This document shows positions 8,087-16,888 of a stretch of 64,000 nucleotides of DNA, one piece after another. The DNA comes from Bacillus mycoides. Lineage in GTDB: Bacteria; Bacillota; Bacilli; Bacillales; Bacillaceae_G. The position numbers and the translations under genes are program-made. The DNA is taken from assembly GCF_018742245.1 (NCBI RefSeq), contig NZ_CP036132.1:3033001-3097000 (forward strand), written 5' to 3'. How positions within the stretch are numbered: the stretch's first letter is position 1; each line of letters begins with the position of its first letter. The notes under the pieces are model-generated. The model saw only the letters and a list, made by a program, of their open reading frames with translations, did no database searches and had not been told where the DNA came from.

Positions 8087-9007
8087 ATGAGTAAATTTAA
8101 AAAGAATTGTCACATACCCTTTCCATGTGCCTTTCCTTTGCCTCAAATAGGGCCTACTGGAATAACTGGAGCGACAGGATCTACTGGGCCTACCGGAATA
8201 ACCGGAGCAACAGGACCTTCAGGTGGACCTCCAGGACCTACTGGGCCTACCGGAATAACTGGAGCAACAGGACCTTCAGGTGGACCTCTAGGACCTACTG
8301 GGCCTACCGGAATAACTGGAGCAACAGGACCTTCAGGTGGACCTCCAGGACCTACTGGGCCTACCGGAATAACTGGAGCAACAGGACCTTCAGGTGGACC
8401 TCTAGGACCTACTGGGCCTACCGGAATAACCGGAGCAACAGGACCTTCAGGTGGACCTCCAGGACCTACTGGGCCTACCGGAATAACCGGAGCAACAGGA
8501 CCTTCAGGTGGACCTCCAGGACCTACTGGGCCTACCGGAATAACTGGAGCGGCCGGATCTACAGGACCAACCGGGCCTTCCGGACTTCCGACATCTGGTT
8601 TATCTCAGTATGCTTATGTTTTCAATACAGCAGCTCAAGTTGTTGCCTTACAAGCACCTATTCTTTTTAATTCACACGGTAAAATCACATCCGGTTTTAC
8701 TCATACTCTTGGAACTTCTCAGATGACAGTTATTAATGCTGGAGATTATAAAATTTCTTTTTCTGTATCAGGAGTTGAGCCTAATCAATTTGCCCTCTTT
8801 TTAAATGGGGCTCCCGTTACCAACTCCGTTTATGGATCAGGTGCAGGTACTCAACAAAACAATGGGCAAACAGTTCTCACTTTAGCCGCAGGTGATATTC
8901 TTACCCTTAATAATCATACTTCCGCTGCTGCAGTTACTTTGCAGACTTTAGCGGGTGGAACACAAACCAATATAAATGCTTCAATTGTAATTGAAAAGTT
9001 AAATTAA
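8087..9007 (+). CDS. Collagen-like protein with BclA-type C-terminal domain
   Basis: 306 residues. The N-terminus [20 protein letters not shown] differs from the usual exosporium leader (LIGPTLPPIPP), so sorting to the exosporium is not certain. Residues about 23-165 are Gly-X-Y collagen repeats rich in GPT, GIT and GAT triplets, likely sites for Thr glycosylation. The last 135 residues ([14 protein letters not shown] ... [11 protein letters not shown]) form a beta-rich trimerising domain like that of BclA. GGGAGGTG precedes the ATG. Expected role: a trimeric surface filament of spores or cells. Confidence 0.88.
   Translation: MSKFKKNCHIPFPCAFPLPQIGPTGITGATGSTGPTGITGATGPSGGPPGPTGPTGITGATGPSGGPLGPTGPTGITGATGPSGGPPGPTGPTGITGATGPSGGPLGPTGPTGITGATGPSGGPPGPTGPTGITGATGPSGGPPGPTGPTGITGAAGSTGPTGPSGLPTSGLSQYAYVFNTAAQVVALQAPILFNSHGKITSGFTHTLGTSQMTVINAGDYKISFSVSGVEPNQFALFLNGAPVTNSVYGSGAGTQQNNGQTVLTLAAGDILTLNNHTSAAAVTLQTLAGGTQTNINASIVIEKLN
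8225..8551 (+). repeat. 57-bp collagen repeat array
   Basis: Five full 57-bp units start at 8225, 8282, 8339, 8396 and 8453, and a partial one at 8510. Each encodes 19 residues (GP[P/L] [16 protein letters not shown]). The DNA is nearly identical between units, so copy number can change by slippage. 57 bp keeps the reading frame but not the Gly-X-Y phase. Confidence 0.93.
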
Positions 9008-9165
9008 TTATTCCTTGAAGCTCTGGCAGTCAATAATCTAGAAAGGATTCTTTTTTCAACAAGTATTTAGCATTAGTGATTCATTTTCACATTACGTTGA
9101 AATGGTCATATATTATTTCGAAGCAAGAAACCCTAATCTACTTTTCAACATTTCACTTTTCCCCT

Positions 9166-9196
9166 AAAGAGCACCGTAAGTAAGTGCTCTTTTTTA
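9166..9196. terminator. GAGCAC-type terminator 2
   Basis: AAAGAGCAC/GTGCTCTTT 9-bp stem with a T6 run after the collagen gene. Confidence 0.75.
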
Positions 9197-9241
9197 GTTT
9201 CATCTATTCTACAAAATGAAATTTTTGTATTAATCCTCATC

Positions 9242-9424
9242 TTACGCCGTAACAGTTAAATAATTACGAGCTTTCTTTCTGCTGTCCACTCTCTTTCTAT
9301 AAGCTGGTGTCTTATAAAAGAGTATTGTCTTAGGAAGTACGCCCAAATGTTGAGCGCACTCCTGTACAGTTCCAATACATATTAGTGATTCACCCTTATA
9401 AATGGCGTAATCCTTTAACTCCAT
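9242..9424 (-). CDS. Small phage-type DNA-binding-like protein
   Basis: 60 residues, MELKDYAIYKGESLICIGTV then QECAQHLGVLPKTILFYKTP and a basic tail. The ECAxxLGVxxxTIxFY segment looks like a short helix-turn-helix, as in small conserved proteins of Bacillus phages. GGGGAG lies upstream of the ATG. No function known. Confidence 0.6.
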   Translation of the reverse strand: MELKDYAIYKGESLICIGTVQECAQHLGVLPKTILFYKTPAYRKRVDSRKKARNYLTVTA

Positions 9425-9524
9425 TCCCCAACTCCCCTTTGCTCTAAAATGAAGTTTTTATCATGAAACAAACCTTGAATGTTTATGTCACTTTTAGACA
9501 TCCTAAAAATAGGAGGTGATATAT

Positions 9525-9680
9525 ATGAATAACTCTAAAAAAGAAAAAAATGATGTGACAAATAATAATGTGCTTGGTCTTGATTTAGATGAACAGACTA
9601 TGAACGGATTATATGGAATGCCTGAAACTGATATTGAAGACAAAGATCACCGTAAAAAAAGCAATTCACCAAAAATCTAG
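9525..9680 (+). CDS. 51-residue acidic hydrophilic protein
   Basis: Starts at ATG with AGGAGGTGAT 7 nt upstream. The sequence is charged, with LGLDLDEQTMNGLYGMPETD in the middle and a Lys/Ser-rich tail, and has no membrane segment. Not recognised. The very strong ribosome binding site argues that it is expressed. Confidence 0.55.
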   Translation: MNNSKKEKNDVTNNNVLGLDLDEQTMNGLYGMPETDIEDKDHRKKSNSPKI

Positions 9681-9710
9681 TACATATTTACACATAACAT
9701 CTTTCTGATT

Positions 9711-9740
9711 AAGGGCACATTGCAAAAGTGCTCTTTTTTA
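9711..9740 (+). terminator. GAGCAC-type terminator 3
   Basis: AAGGGCAC/GTGCTCTT stem (one G-T pair) and T6 run, after the 51-residue gene. An ATAACGATTTTGTTTAGTTT motif follows at 9746. Confidence 0.7.
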
Positions 9741-9856
9741 TTTACTATGAAATAACGATTTTGTTTAGTTTTCTAAACTTTTCCCTACCTTACATTCATA
9801 AATTTAGATATAATAAAATGTATAGTTACAACAATTTATTATTAGGAGGTGTAATT

Positions 9857-9964
9857 ATGTCATTTGCAGCATGGAGTGCAATTTTTATGACTTTAATTGG
9901 AGCAATGTCTGGAGCAATATTTGGTACAATCTCTTCTAGAAATAAGAGCAAAACTGCCAACTAA
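9857..9964 (+). CDS. 35-residue single-TM peptide
   Basis: MSFAAWSAIFMTLIGAMSGA then IFGTISSRNKSKTAN. One glycine-zipper-like membrane helix and a basic tail; AGGAGGTG precedes the ATG. Not recognised. Confidence 0.55.
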   Translation: MSFAAWSAIFMTLIGAMSGAIFGTISSRNKSKTAN

Positions 9965-10058
9965 AAAACCTAATAATAAAAGTTAATACCTATTCCATTG
10001 ACAGTTGATACATCCTTGACATTTCAGCTGTCATTTTCTATTTAAATAAGGATTTTGT

Positions 10059-10562
10059 TTAGTTTTCTCTAACCGTATTTACTGCGGCTTTGCAAACTGC
10101 TATTCCGAAATTATCTTCGATATACTCTTCACCGTACAAAGTCACACACCAAGAACCATTTTCATTTTTAATTTCTACTTTATGATCTTGTTCGTTTAAT
10201 TTATCTAAAATAATTCCTGCGTAATCAATTGCATTGAAATCCTCTATTGGCATATCATGAAACGCTTTTCCGTCTTTGCCCCAATGCGTTCCTACCTTTT
10301 CCCACCCAAGCACTTCATAAGCAATTACATCATTTAATTTTTCAACTTCATTTAAATCTTCAAATGAAATCCAAGTTTCCTCGAAATGAGCTACAAAGTT
10401 TTCATCGATAACACTGTACGTAATACATCCAATTCTCCATTCAATATCGTCATGTGCTATTACAGAATCATATTGCTTTAATGCTTCCCCTTTTTTATCA
10501 ACTACATTTATTTCAATCGCACCTTGTTTCCACATTTCTTTAGCTTTTTCGATGTTTGTCAT
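10059..10562 (-). CDS. Phage ABA-sandwich-like protein
   Basis: 167 residues. The C-terminal part (YAGIILDKLNEQDHKVEIKN ... CVTLYGEEYIEDNFGIAVCKAAVNTVREN) matches the layout of the phage ABA sandwich domain found in Bacillus phage proteins. The N-terminal half (MWKQGAIEINVVDKKGEALKQ) is a separate beta-rich region of unknown role. It overlaps the upstream gene by 23 bp, so the two are probably translated together. Confidence 0.55.
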   Translation of the reverse strand: MTNIEKAKEMWKQGAIEINVVDKKGEALKQYDSVIAHDDIEWRIGCITYSVIDENFVAHFEETWISFEDLNEVEKLNDVIAYEVLGWEKVGTHWGKDGKAFHDMPIEDFNAIDYAGIILDKLNEQDHKVEIKNENGSWCVTLYGEEYIEDNFGIAVCKAAVNTVREN

Positions 10563-10731
10563 TTTTCATTTCCTCCATTCTTTCTGCCACTTTTTTTGCG
10601 TATCTAACTTGTTGTTTTATATAAGGATCCTCCCAGCTTCCACCGCTTGCAATCCAATCAGTTAAACGACTTTTTATATCTGTAAGTACCTCGAAAGGTA
10701 ATAAATAAGCAATCCTATTTAGTTCGTCCAT
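10540..10731 (-). CDS. DUF6877-like small protein
   Basis: 63 residues from ATG 10731 (MDELNRIAYLLPFEVLTDIK). The pattern LTDWIASGGSWEDPYIKQQVRYAKKVAERM resembles DUF6877, a short helical protein of Bacillus phages with no known function. A TTG start at 10752 is also open. Its end overlaps the ABA-sandwich-like gene. Confidence 0.6.
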   Translation of the reverse strand: MDELNRIAYLLPFEVLTDIKSRLTDWIASGGSWEDPYIKQQVRYAKKVAERMEEMKNDKHRKS

Positions 10732-10857
10732 CTTCTCACTCTTTTCTTTCAAATAACTATTTTGTTTAAATTTACCTTAAATCACATCGAGTTTTCTTAA
10801 CATTCAAATTAATAACTGTATAATATTATTAAACTATTTGTATAGGAGGTGATTTTT

Positions 10858-10956
10858 ATGAAATGGAAACAAAAATACAATCCAAAGTATCTCTTTTACC
10901 GCATGTATAGTTATATTTATAAAGCCATTGATGATATATCATGGTCCATAAGATAA
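10858..10956 (+). CDS. 32-residue basic aromatic peptide
   Basis: MKWKQKYNPKYLFYRMYSYI then YKAIDDISWSIR. AGGAGGTGA lies 6 nt before ATG. Rich in Lys and Tyr, not a classical membrane helix. Not recognised. Confidence 0.45.
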   Translation: MKWKQKYNPKYLFYRMYSYIYKAIDDISWSIR

Positions 10957-11051
10957 TTTAGATTTGATAAGTAGTAAAATTAAGCAGACTTCCCTACTTA
11001 TTAAAAGTTTTTAGATGTTTATGAGATATCACTCATAGAATCACTCCTTTC

Positions 11052-11081
11052 AAGAGTACACATTTGCGGTGTGCTCTTTTT
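11052..11081 (+). terminator. GAGCAC-type terminator 4
   Basis: AAGAGTACAC/GTGTGCTCTT stem with one T-G pair and a T run. ATAACGCTTTTGTTTAGTTT follows at 11092, as after terminator 3. Confidence 0.7.
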
Positions 11082-11366
11082 ACATTGCTATAAAATAACG
11101 CTTTTGTTTAGTTTTTATTTCTAACTTACCTTTCTATATCTCGCATACTTTAGAAATGTTTTATAAGGGGTCACCATACATGCCCATCAACTTAAAAAAT
11201 ATATACCCCCCAAAAAAGAAAAAAAGAGCTGAATTCTCAAAATAACTAACTATAGAGAAAGAAAATCTTCATTTAGGGGTTACTTTAAAACCTTAGATTG
11301 GTGGATACGGGATGGTACTCAGTATTGTAAAGAATGCTCTAATAAGTTATTATAGGTTTGTATAAA

Positions 11367-11382
11367 TTGGTCGGTTGACCAA
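11367..11382. promoter_or_regulatory. Probable TetR operator
   Basis: TTGGTCGGTTGACCAA is an inverted repeat (TTGGTC/GACCAA, 4-nt spacer) 25 bp before the tetR-family start codon, the usual place for an autoregulatory operator. Confidence 0.6.
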
Positions 11383-11407
11383 ATAAAAAATAAGATGGTG
11401 AAATACA

Positions 11408-11995
11408 ATGTCTAGTCCAAAAAAAACAGCTACTCGGGATCAAATACTAATGGCTACGTTTGAATGCTTAGCTGAAAAAGGTACAACCGCTATTACATTA
11501 CGAGATATTGCTACAAAAGCGGGAATTACTTTAAGTTTAATTCACTATTATTTTCCAACAAAGGAGGGTTTATTAGTTAACGCTACCTCTTATGTCATGC
11601 AAAAACAAATTAAAGAAATTCAGAAGGAACTCTCAAACATACAAGATTTTTCAGAGAAATTGAAAAATCTTATATTTGTAGTACATCACCAATTCAAAAA
11701 TTCTGAATGGAGAAAGGTGTATTTTACTTTATTAGCGGCAGCAGCTTGGTCACCGAAAATTATGGAAGAAATTCAAGTTCTACAGAACCAATTGATAGAC
11801 ATAATTCAAGAATATGTTCAAACTTCCAATGTAGAAATCATTGACTTAGCAGCATTTTCAAGGGCCTTATTGGCTTCAGTGAATGGATTAGCATTACAAG
11901 TTATGCATGGGGCTTCAGAGGAACAAATTGCTCCGGCATATGCGATTATAGAAAAAGCATTTATATCAGAATTTGCCCTCCAAAAGAAGCAATGA
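11408..11995 (+). CDS. TetR/AcrR-family regulator
   Basis: 195 residues. The N-terminal helix-turn-helix (residues about 8-52: RDQILMATFECLAEKGTTA, then LRDIATKAGITLSLIHYYFP) is typical TetR; the C-terminal helical domain would bind an unknown ligand. It opens the passenger block and is followed after 107 bp by dltB, so it probably controls itself and perhaps dltBC through the operator at 11367. The ribosome binding site is weak (ATGGTGA). Confidence 0.9.
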   Translation: MSSPKKTATRDQILMATFECLAEKGTTAITLRDIATKAGITLSLIHYYFPTKEGLLVNATSYVMQKQIKEIQKELSNIQDFSEKLKNLIFVVHHQFKNSEWRKVYFTLLAAAAWSPKIMEEIQVLQNQLIDIIQEYVQTSNVEIIDLAAFSRALLASVNGLALQVMHGASEEQIAPAYAIIEKAFISEFALQKKQ

Positions 11996-12102
11996 GTGAT
12001 TACTAAACTCTATAATCCCGAGATAATTCATGTGCCAATCCATTATTCCATGAGACCAAATGGAATGTAGGATTGTAGAACATTATAAAGTGAGGTTACA
12101 GC

Positions 12103-13269
12103 ATGACCGCATATGGATCATTTTATTTTTTCGCTATAGTGGGGATTTTATTGATACCTACTATCATAGCTGGATTAAGAGGTAAAATGTTGCGCAAATA
12201 TAATGCTGTCTTAACGCTAATTATGCTTGCTATTATCTTCTCGGATAAACCAAATCAAGCAATGATGTTAGCAGTATTTATTATTTGGCAATATGTCCTT
12301 ATTAAAGGCTATTTACTACTAAGAAAACAAAATAATAATACATTCATGTTTCACATGGCTGTTATTTTGTCGATTTTGCCACTGATTTTGGCAAAAATCG
12401 CACCATTTGTACCTGAATTAAAACTCATTGTTTTTACTGGTATATCTTATGTAACATTCAGGGCAGTACAAATGGTATTTGAAATTCGCGATGGCTTAAT
12501 TAAAGAATGCTCATTTTTTAATTTCTGGGAATTCATTTTGTTCTTCCCTGCCATTTCGACCGGACCTATCGATCGGTATCGCAGGTTCCAAAAAGATATT
12601 CAAAAACCACCAAGTGCTGAAGAATATCAAAATCTACTATACATGGGTATTAACCGTATTTTTCAAGGTTTTCTGTATAAATTTATACTTGCTTACTTAA
12701 TAAAAGAAAATATTATGGATGCAACAATAGCTCACCAAAACACAATTTTATCAAATATGATTTACATGTATAGCTATAGTTTATATCTATTTTTTGACTT
12801 CGCAGGTTATAGCTCATTCGTAATCGGTGTCAGTTATATGATGGGTATTAAAACACCAGAAAACTTTAATAAACCGTTTATCAGTCGTAATATTAAAGAT
12901 TTCTGGAATCGTTGGCATATGAGCTTATCATTCTGGCTCCGTGATTTTATTTACATGCGCTTTGTCTTTTTTGCCACAAAGAAAAAGCTCATAAAAAATC
13001 GCTATATGATTTCATATATTGGCGTCTTTTTGAACTTTTTTGTCATGGGAATTTGGCATATTACAGGTCATCATATTGCTCAATATATGATTTATGCTCT
13101 ATATCATATTGCTCTGTTTATTTTATTTGATATTTTCGAACGAAAAAACAAGAAGTATAAATTTTGGCCCAACAATACGTTCATGCATGTCCTTGCAATT
13201 GTGATTACATTCCATTTCGTATGTTTCGGTTTCCTAATTTTCTCTGGTCACCTAAATAATTATTTTTAA
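12103..13269 (+). CDS. dltB: DltB-like D-alanyl transferase (MBOAT)
   Basis: 388-residue polytopic MBOAT protein. DltB passes D-alanine from DltC across the membrane for attachment to teichoic acids. Hallmarks: FPAISTGPIDRYRRF, FDFAGYSSFVIGVSYMMGI, FNRPF-like NKPFISRNIKDFWNRWHMSL and the catalytic-His motif GIWHI (His319). Length is normal. In most bacilli dltB sits in a dltXABCD operon; here neither dltA nor dltD is present, so activity would depend on chromosomal DltA/DltD. Effect to expect: altered surface charge and peptide resistance. Confidence 0.93.
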   Translation: MTAYGSFYFFAIVGILLIPTIIAGLRGKMLRKYNAVLTLIMLAIIFSDKPNQAMMLAVFIIWQYVLIKGYLLLRKQNNNTFMFHMAVILSILPLILAKIAPFVPELKLIVFTGISYVTFRAVQMVFEIRDGLIKECSFFNFWEFILFFPAISTGPIDRYRRFQKDIQKPPSAEEYQNLLYMGINRIFQGFLYKFILAYLIKENIMDATIAHQNTILSNMIYMYSYSLYLFFDFAGYSSFVIGVSYMMGIKTPENFNKPFISRNIKDFWNRWHMSLSFWLRDFIYMRFVFFATKKKLIKNRYMISYIGVFLNFFVMGIWHITGHHIAQYMIYALYHIALFILFDIFERKNKKYKFWPNNTFMHVLAIVITFHFVCFGFLIFSGHLNNYF

Positions 13270-13339
13270 TAAGTAATTTCTTTTCTTGTAACTAAGAAGT
13301 TACTAATAATACATTTCAGATATAAAGGAGATTTTTTTA

Positions 13340-13579
13340 ATGGTAGAATTCAAAAATCAAGTATTAGATATTTTAGAAGAAGTATGTGAAAATGATATTG
13401 TAAAAGAAAATCCTGATGTGCAATTATTTGAAGAAGGTATCCTTGATTCTTTTGCTACAGTATCTTTACTAGTAGAATTCCAAGAACGTCTAAATATTGA
13501 AGTGTCTATTTCTGATTTCGATCGTGATGAGTGGGCAACACCAAATATGATTATTAAGAAGTTGGAAGATATCCGATGA
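13340..13579 (+). CDS. dltC: D-alanyl carrier protein
   Basis: 79-residue carrier protein. LDSFA carries Ser37, the attachment site for 4'-phosphopantetheine, on which DltA loads D-alanine. Length and the end [17 protein letters not shown] are typical. AAAGGAG precedes the ATG. It follows dltB by 70 bp, in the normal B-then-C order, and is the last passenger before the IS231. An IS240-like scrap (13640-13672, AAACTTGGACATTTTGATAC) lies just downstream. Confidence 0.94.
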   Translation: MVEFKNQVLDILEEVCENDIVKENPDVQLFEEGILDSFATVSLLVEFQERLNIEVSISDFDRDEWATPNMIIKKLEDIR

Positions 13580-13691
13580 AAAAGCAACCTTGGGTCAGAT
13601 GCTCCTAGCATTGGACCTTTTTGTTATCCTGGTATAAAAAATCTATAAAACTTGGACATTTTGATACTCTCACAATCTTTGGGTTCATCCG

Positions 13692-15348
13692 CATGCCCAT
13701 CAAGTTAAAAATATTCACTATGCCCAAGTATAAAAAAACGTTATTCTTTCTAAACAAGATTATTAGAAAGGATGACGTTTTTTATGAATTTTTCGATTCA
13801 AGGTGAACTACAATTATTTGCTGAAGAATTATATCAACATCTTACTCCTTCATTTTTAGAAAAACTTGCTAGAGAAATAGCTTTTGTACAACGAAAGCGT
13901 AAGTTTTCAGGTCATGATTTAGCTACTATTTGTGTCTGGATAAGTCAGCGGGTAGCGAGTGATTCTTTAGTACGACTGTGTAGTCAACTTCATGCTGTTA
14001 CAGGAACTCTTATGAGTCCAGAAGGACTTAATAAGCGATTCAATAAAAAAGCTGTTTGCTTTTTAAAACATATTTTCTCTACATTATTAAAAAATAAAAT
14101 TTGTGAAACATCAGTGATTCCAGGCTCTTCAATCTCTTATTTTCAACGAATTCGTATTTTAGATGCAACGATTTTCCAAGTGCCAAAACACTTAGCTAGT
14201 GTGTATCCTGGATCAGGTGGTTGTGCACAAACAGCGGGTATAAAAATTCAGTTAGAATATGATTTACATAGTGGCCAATTTTTAAATTTCCAAGTGGAAC
14301 CAGGGAAAAATAATGATAAAACCTTTGGAACAGAGTGCTTAGCTACATTACGTCCTGGAGATCTATGTATTCGGGATTTAGGCTATTATTCACTGGATGA
14401 TTTAGATCAAATGGACCAACGTGGCGTGTATTATATATCACGGCTTAAATTAAACAATATGGTGTATATCAACAATGAATTTCCTGAATATTTTCAAAAT
14501 GGGACAGTAAAAAAACAGTCTCAGTACACCAAAGTTGATTTAGAACACATTATGAATACCTTAAAACCAAGGCAGGTCTATGAAATAAAAGATGCTTATA
14601 TTGGAAAGGATAAAAAACTATTCACTCGGGTGATTATGTATCGATTAACAGAAAAACAACTGCGTGAGCGTATGAAAAAACAAGTGTATACGGAAAGTAA
14701 AAAAGGTATTACGTATTCAGAAAAAAGCAAACGATTAGCTGGCATGAACATATATGTTACCAATACACCTTGGGAGATTGTTCCGATGGAACAAATACAC
14801 AATTTTTATTCTCTCCGTTGGCAAATTGAAATCATATTTAAAACTTGGAAATCACTTTTTCAAATTCATCATTGCCAAAATATCAAACAAGAGCGATTAG
14901 AATGCCATGTTTATGGAAAACTCATTGCCATTTTTCTTTGTTCTTCTACTATGTTTAAAATGCGACAATTAATTTTACAAAAGAAACAAAAGGAATTAAG
15001 CGAATATAAAGCTATTGGAATGATTAAAGATCATTTATACATCTTGTATCAAGCTACGCAACTAAACACCCAAGAAATAACAAAGATTCTTATTCGGCTG
15101 TTCCACCTCCTACAGAAGAATGGACGGAAATCTCACAGATACGAAAAGAAAACAGTCTTTGATATTATGGGGGTTGTCTATGAGTATAATGAGGTGACCC
15201 GGCAAAAGAAAGATGCATAATTTTTGAAATTAGGCCGATTGAGGTTTATTTAGCATGCTCATTTTTAAGGATACACAGTATTTTAAGGGTTTTTCCGTTC
15301 ATATGAACGAAAGTTCATTTTGTTTTGGTTCTTAAGTTGATGGGCATG
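13692..15348 (+). mobile_element. IS231 (IS4 family), complete
   Basis: 1657 bp, the normal IS231 size. Left end CATGCCCATCAAGTTAA, right end TTAAGTTGATGGGCATG. A leader hairpin (13733-13783, AAAAAACG ... CGTTTTTT) covers the ribosome binding site, the known IS231 device that blocks translation from outside transcripts. Its right end is also the right end of the larger cassette. Confidence 0.95.
13784..15220 (+). CDS. IS231 transposase
   Basis: 478 residues from [16 protein letters not shown], the start used in the IS231 family. DDE residues: LDATIFQVP (D), [11 protein letters not shown] (D) and the IS4-family Y-(2)-R-(3)-E-(6)-K signature in [15 protein letters not shown]. No stop or frameshift, so probably active. 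It could act on the isolated left end at 11179 as well as on its own. Confidence 0.96.
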   Translation: MNFSIQGELQLFAEELYQHLTPSFLEKLAREIAFVQRKRKFSGHDLATICVWISQRVASDSLVRLCSQLHAVTGTLMSPEGLNKRFNKKAVCFLKHIFSTLLKNKICETSVIPGSSISYFQRIRILDATIFQVPKHLASVYPGSGGCAQTAGIKIQLEYDLHSGQFLNFQVEPGKNNDKTFGTECLATLRPGDLCIRDLGYYSLDDLDQMDQRGVYYISRLKLNNMVYINNEFPEYFQNGTVKKQSQYTKVDLEHIMNTLKPRQVYEIKDAYIGKDKKLFTRVIMYRLTEKQLRERMKKQVYTESKKGITYSEKSKRLAGMNIYVTNTPWEIVPMEQIHNFYSLRWQIEIIFKTWKSLFQIHHCQNIKQERLECHVYGKLIAIFLCSSTMFKMRQLILQKKQKELSEYKAIGMIKDHLYILYQATQLNTQEITKILIRLFHLLQKNGRKSHRYEKKTVFDIMGVVYEYNEVTRQKKDA

Positions 15349-15542
15349 GGGTCACCATATCAAAAAAAGAAAATTGTACGGTTAGACACAATTTGGACAC
15401 GTTTTAGCCAGTTCCCTGTACGTTAAGGAATTAGTTTGTATATTTGAGGAGATATACGAGACAGGTGTAAATGTAGGGTAATCCAATATTTTCCATTCAA
15501 ATATGATAGAATGGAAATATATCCAAAACGGAGGGAAAACAA

Positions 15543-15818
15543 ATGAACTCAAACACAAAACAGTTTATTTATGATATCCAGCAAAGAAAAAACAATTATA
15601 TGGAAAATGTATTAAAGGCAATACAACACCCTAAAAAAGAGCAATCTGAACAGGTCATTCAAAATATAGTAGAGAAGATGGATATGATGATTAGTCTAGT
15701 TACTACGTACATGAGGATTGAAACAGGATCTACGGAAGAATTAAAAGAACTTCAGAAGGAAATTATTCATGCTCAAGCATATATCCAAAAACGAAAATTT
15801 GAAGAAACACAGAGATAA
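15543..15818 (+). CDS. Conserved helical protein, unknown
   Basis: 91 residues, GGAGGG 8 nt before ATG. Almost entirely charged and helical (QQRKNNYMENVLKAIQHPKK, then VEKMDMMISLVTTYMRI, then ELKELQKEIIHAQAYIQKRK), suggestive of a coiled-coil bundle. Not recognised. It has its own terminator and so is monocistronic. Confidence 0.65.
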   Translation: MNSNTKQFIYDIQQRKNNYMENVLKAIQHPKKEQSEQVIQNIVEKMDMMISLVTTYMRIETGSTEELKELQKEIIHAQAYIQKRKFEETQR

Positions 15819-15836
15819 GACCCTGTGTTTTTATTT
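15805..15836 (+). terminator. Terminator
   Basis: AAACACAG/CTGTGTTT stem and T run overlapping the stop of the preceding gene. Confidence 0.75.
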
Positions 15837-15885
15837 GGTCGTCTATGAAACCAATCTGTTATAAATCAAATTAGATGTAATTTAA

Positions 15886-16119
15886 TCATTGTTTTGGCAT
15901 AATCCATACAATTTGTTGAATACGTACAATATACGGTACCGTATATTCAATGAGCAAATGATCTGGTTTCACATCCTTTAACTTACCTCTTACATTACCT
16001 CTTACAGTTTCAATAACCACACGTTTACCAATTACTGATTGTAATGTCTGATATACATAGGGATTAGGTACACTTACCATATTTTGTTCACTAAAGTCAT
16101 TTCCCTCTAAATAACTCAT
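15886..16119 (-). CDS. YuzF/DUF2642-like protein
   Basis: 77 residues from ATG 16119 with AAAGGAG upstream; an earlier ATG at 16146 also has AGGAG and is possible. The core VIGKRVVIETVRGNVRGKLK DVKPDHLLIEY fits DUF2642, a small Sm-like beta-barrel family found in spore formers. The C-terminus RIQQIVWIMP is typical. Function unknown. Confidence 0.7.
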   Translation of the reverse strand: MSYLEGNDFSEQNMVSVPNPYVYQTLQSVIGKRVVIETVRGNVRGKLKDVKPDHLLIEYTVPYIVRIQQIVWIMPKQ

Positions 16120-16357
16120 TCTATAAGACTCCTTTCTAACTTGCATTCTTTCTCCTAATATATGATATAAATCTTATAAATATACTAGAAGGATAATTCA
16201 TTATATGAACGGAAATAACATTTTAATAAGGTAAGGTTTCTATTCCTAAATTGCTAAAAAATTATTTATATAAGGTTACTTTTACTAGTTAATAGGTGAT
16301 GATATAGGGATATTTTGAATGTACATCCAGGTTGTTCCTTTCAAGATATGTAGCATT

Positions 16358-16591
16358 TTAAATACGCCCTTTATTAGAATAATGCTCATACTTTTTTTGA
16401 GATTCTTTAGTAATACGTGCGTTAAGTAAAATTGCTAACAATAAAAACACTCCATATTTTCCCCCTGTAGCTCCTATGATAATCACACTACTACAAACAA
16501 GTACAATTAATAGGAAAAACGAAACTACATAAATACGGTCATAGTTCTTTGTCATCTTCTCGTATTTTATACGTGCTTTCCTTGTATCCAT
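16358..16591 (-). CDS. Two-TM small membrane protein
   Basis: 77 residues, AAAGGAGG upstream of ATG. A basic N-terminus (RKARIKYEKMTKNYDR), two hydrophobic helices (about 21-40 and 46-58), then a charged tail. Not recognised. Confidence 0.65.
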   Translation of the reverse strand: MDTRKARIKYEKMTKNYDRIYVVSFFLLIVLVCSSVIIIGATGGKYGVFLLLAILLNARITKESQKKYEHYSNKGRI

Positions 16592-16673
16592 CTAAATTCC
16601 TCCTTTACATTATCCATTTCACTATCAAATAAATCTCGCCCTTAAAAAGGAAACCATATATCGTTTTAAATAA

Positions 16674-16745
16674 TTAGTTTGTTTTTTTATCAACTAATTT
16701 ATATAACGTAAAAAGAAATCCTACCAATATTAAGCTTTCCACCAT
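16674..16745 (-). CDS. Possible 23-residue membrane peptide
   Basis: MVESLILVGFLFTLYKLVDK then KTN; AGGAGAGGG lies about 12 nt before the ATG, a little far. One hydrophobic helix. Listed because the region otherwise has no gene; could be chance. Confidence 0.3.
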   Translation of the reverse strand: MVESLILVGFLFTLYKLVDKKTN

Positions 16746-16826
16746 GATAATTCCGACCCTCTCCTTCCTTTTAACCCCAACACATCAGATAAAAGTTATG
16801 TATATCCCATATTAGCTGCAGCAAAC

Positions 16827-16866
16827 AAAAAGGATCTTCCCTTCTCGTAAAGGCTGATCCTTTTCT
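16827..16866 (-). terminator. Terminator of BC1881-type gene
   Basis: AAAAAGGATC/GATCCTTTT stem, with T5 on the minus strand, 22 bp past the stop at 16889. Confidence 0.75.
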
Positions 16867-16888
16867 TCGTTCATTCAACTATTTTTAG

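Larger units (their letters stand above)
11179..15348 (+). mobile_element. IS231-bounded mobile cassette carrying tetR-dltB-dltC
   Basis: A 4170-bp unit begins with an isolated IS231 end (CATGCCCATCAACTTAA) and ends with the right end of a complete IS231. Both sides are flanked by the same 11 bp, GGGTCACCATA (11168-11178 and 15349-15359), the duplication length of IS231. The inner IS231 (13692-15348) has a different left flank (GGGTTCATCCG), so the whole unit moved in one event. This matches the modular IS231/MIC231 cassettes of the B. cereus group, in which passenger genes travel between IS231 ends. Passengers: tetR, dltB, dltC. Confidence 0.9.

Noticed and set aside
8107..8670. Second frame inside the collagen gene (Trp/Asn/Arg-rich)
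   Set aside because: It is open only because the repeat unit is in frame in all phases; no ribosome binding site.
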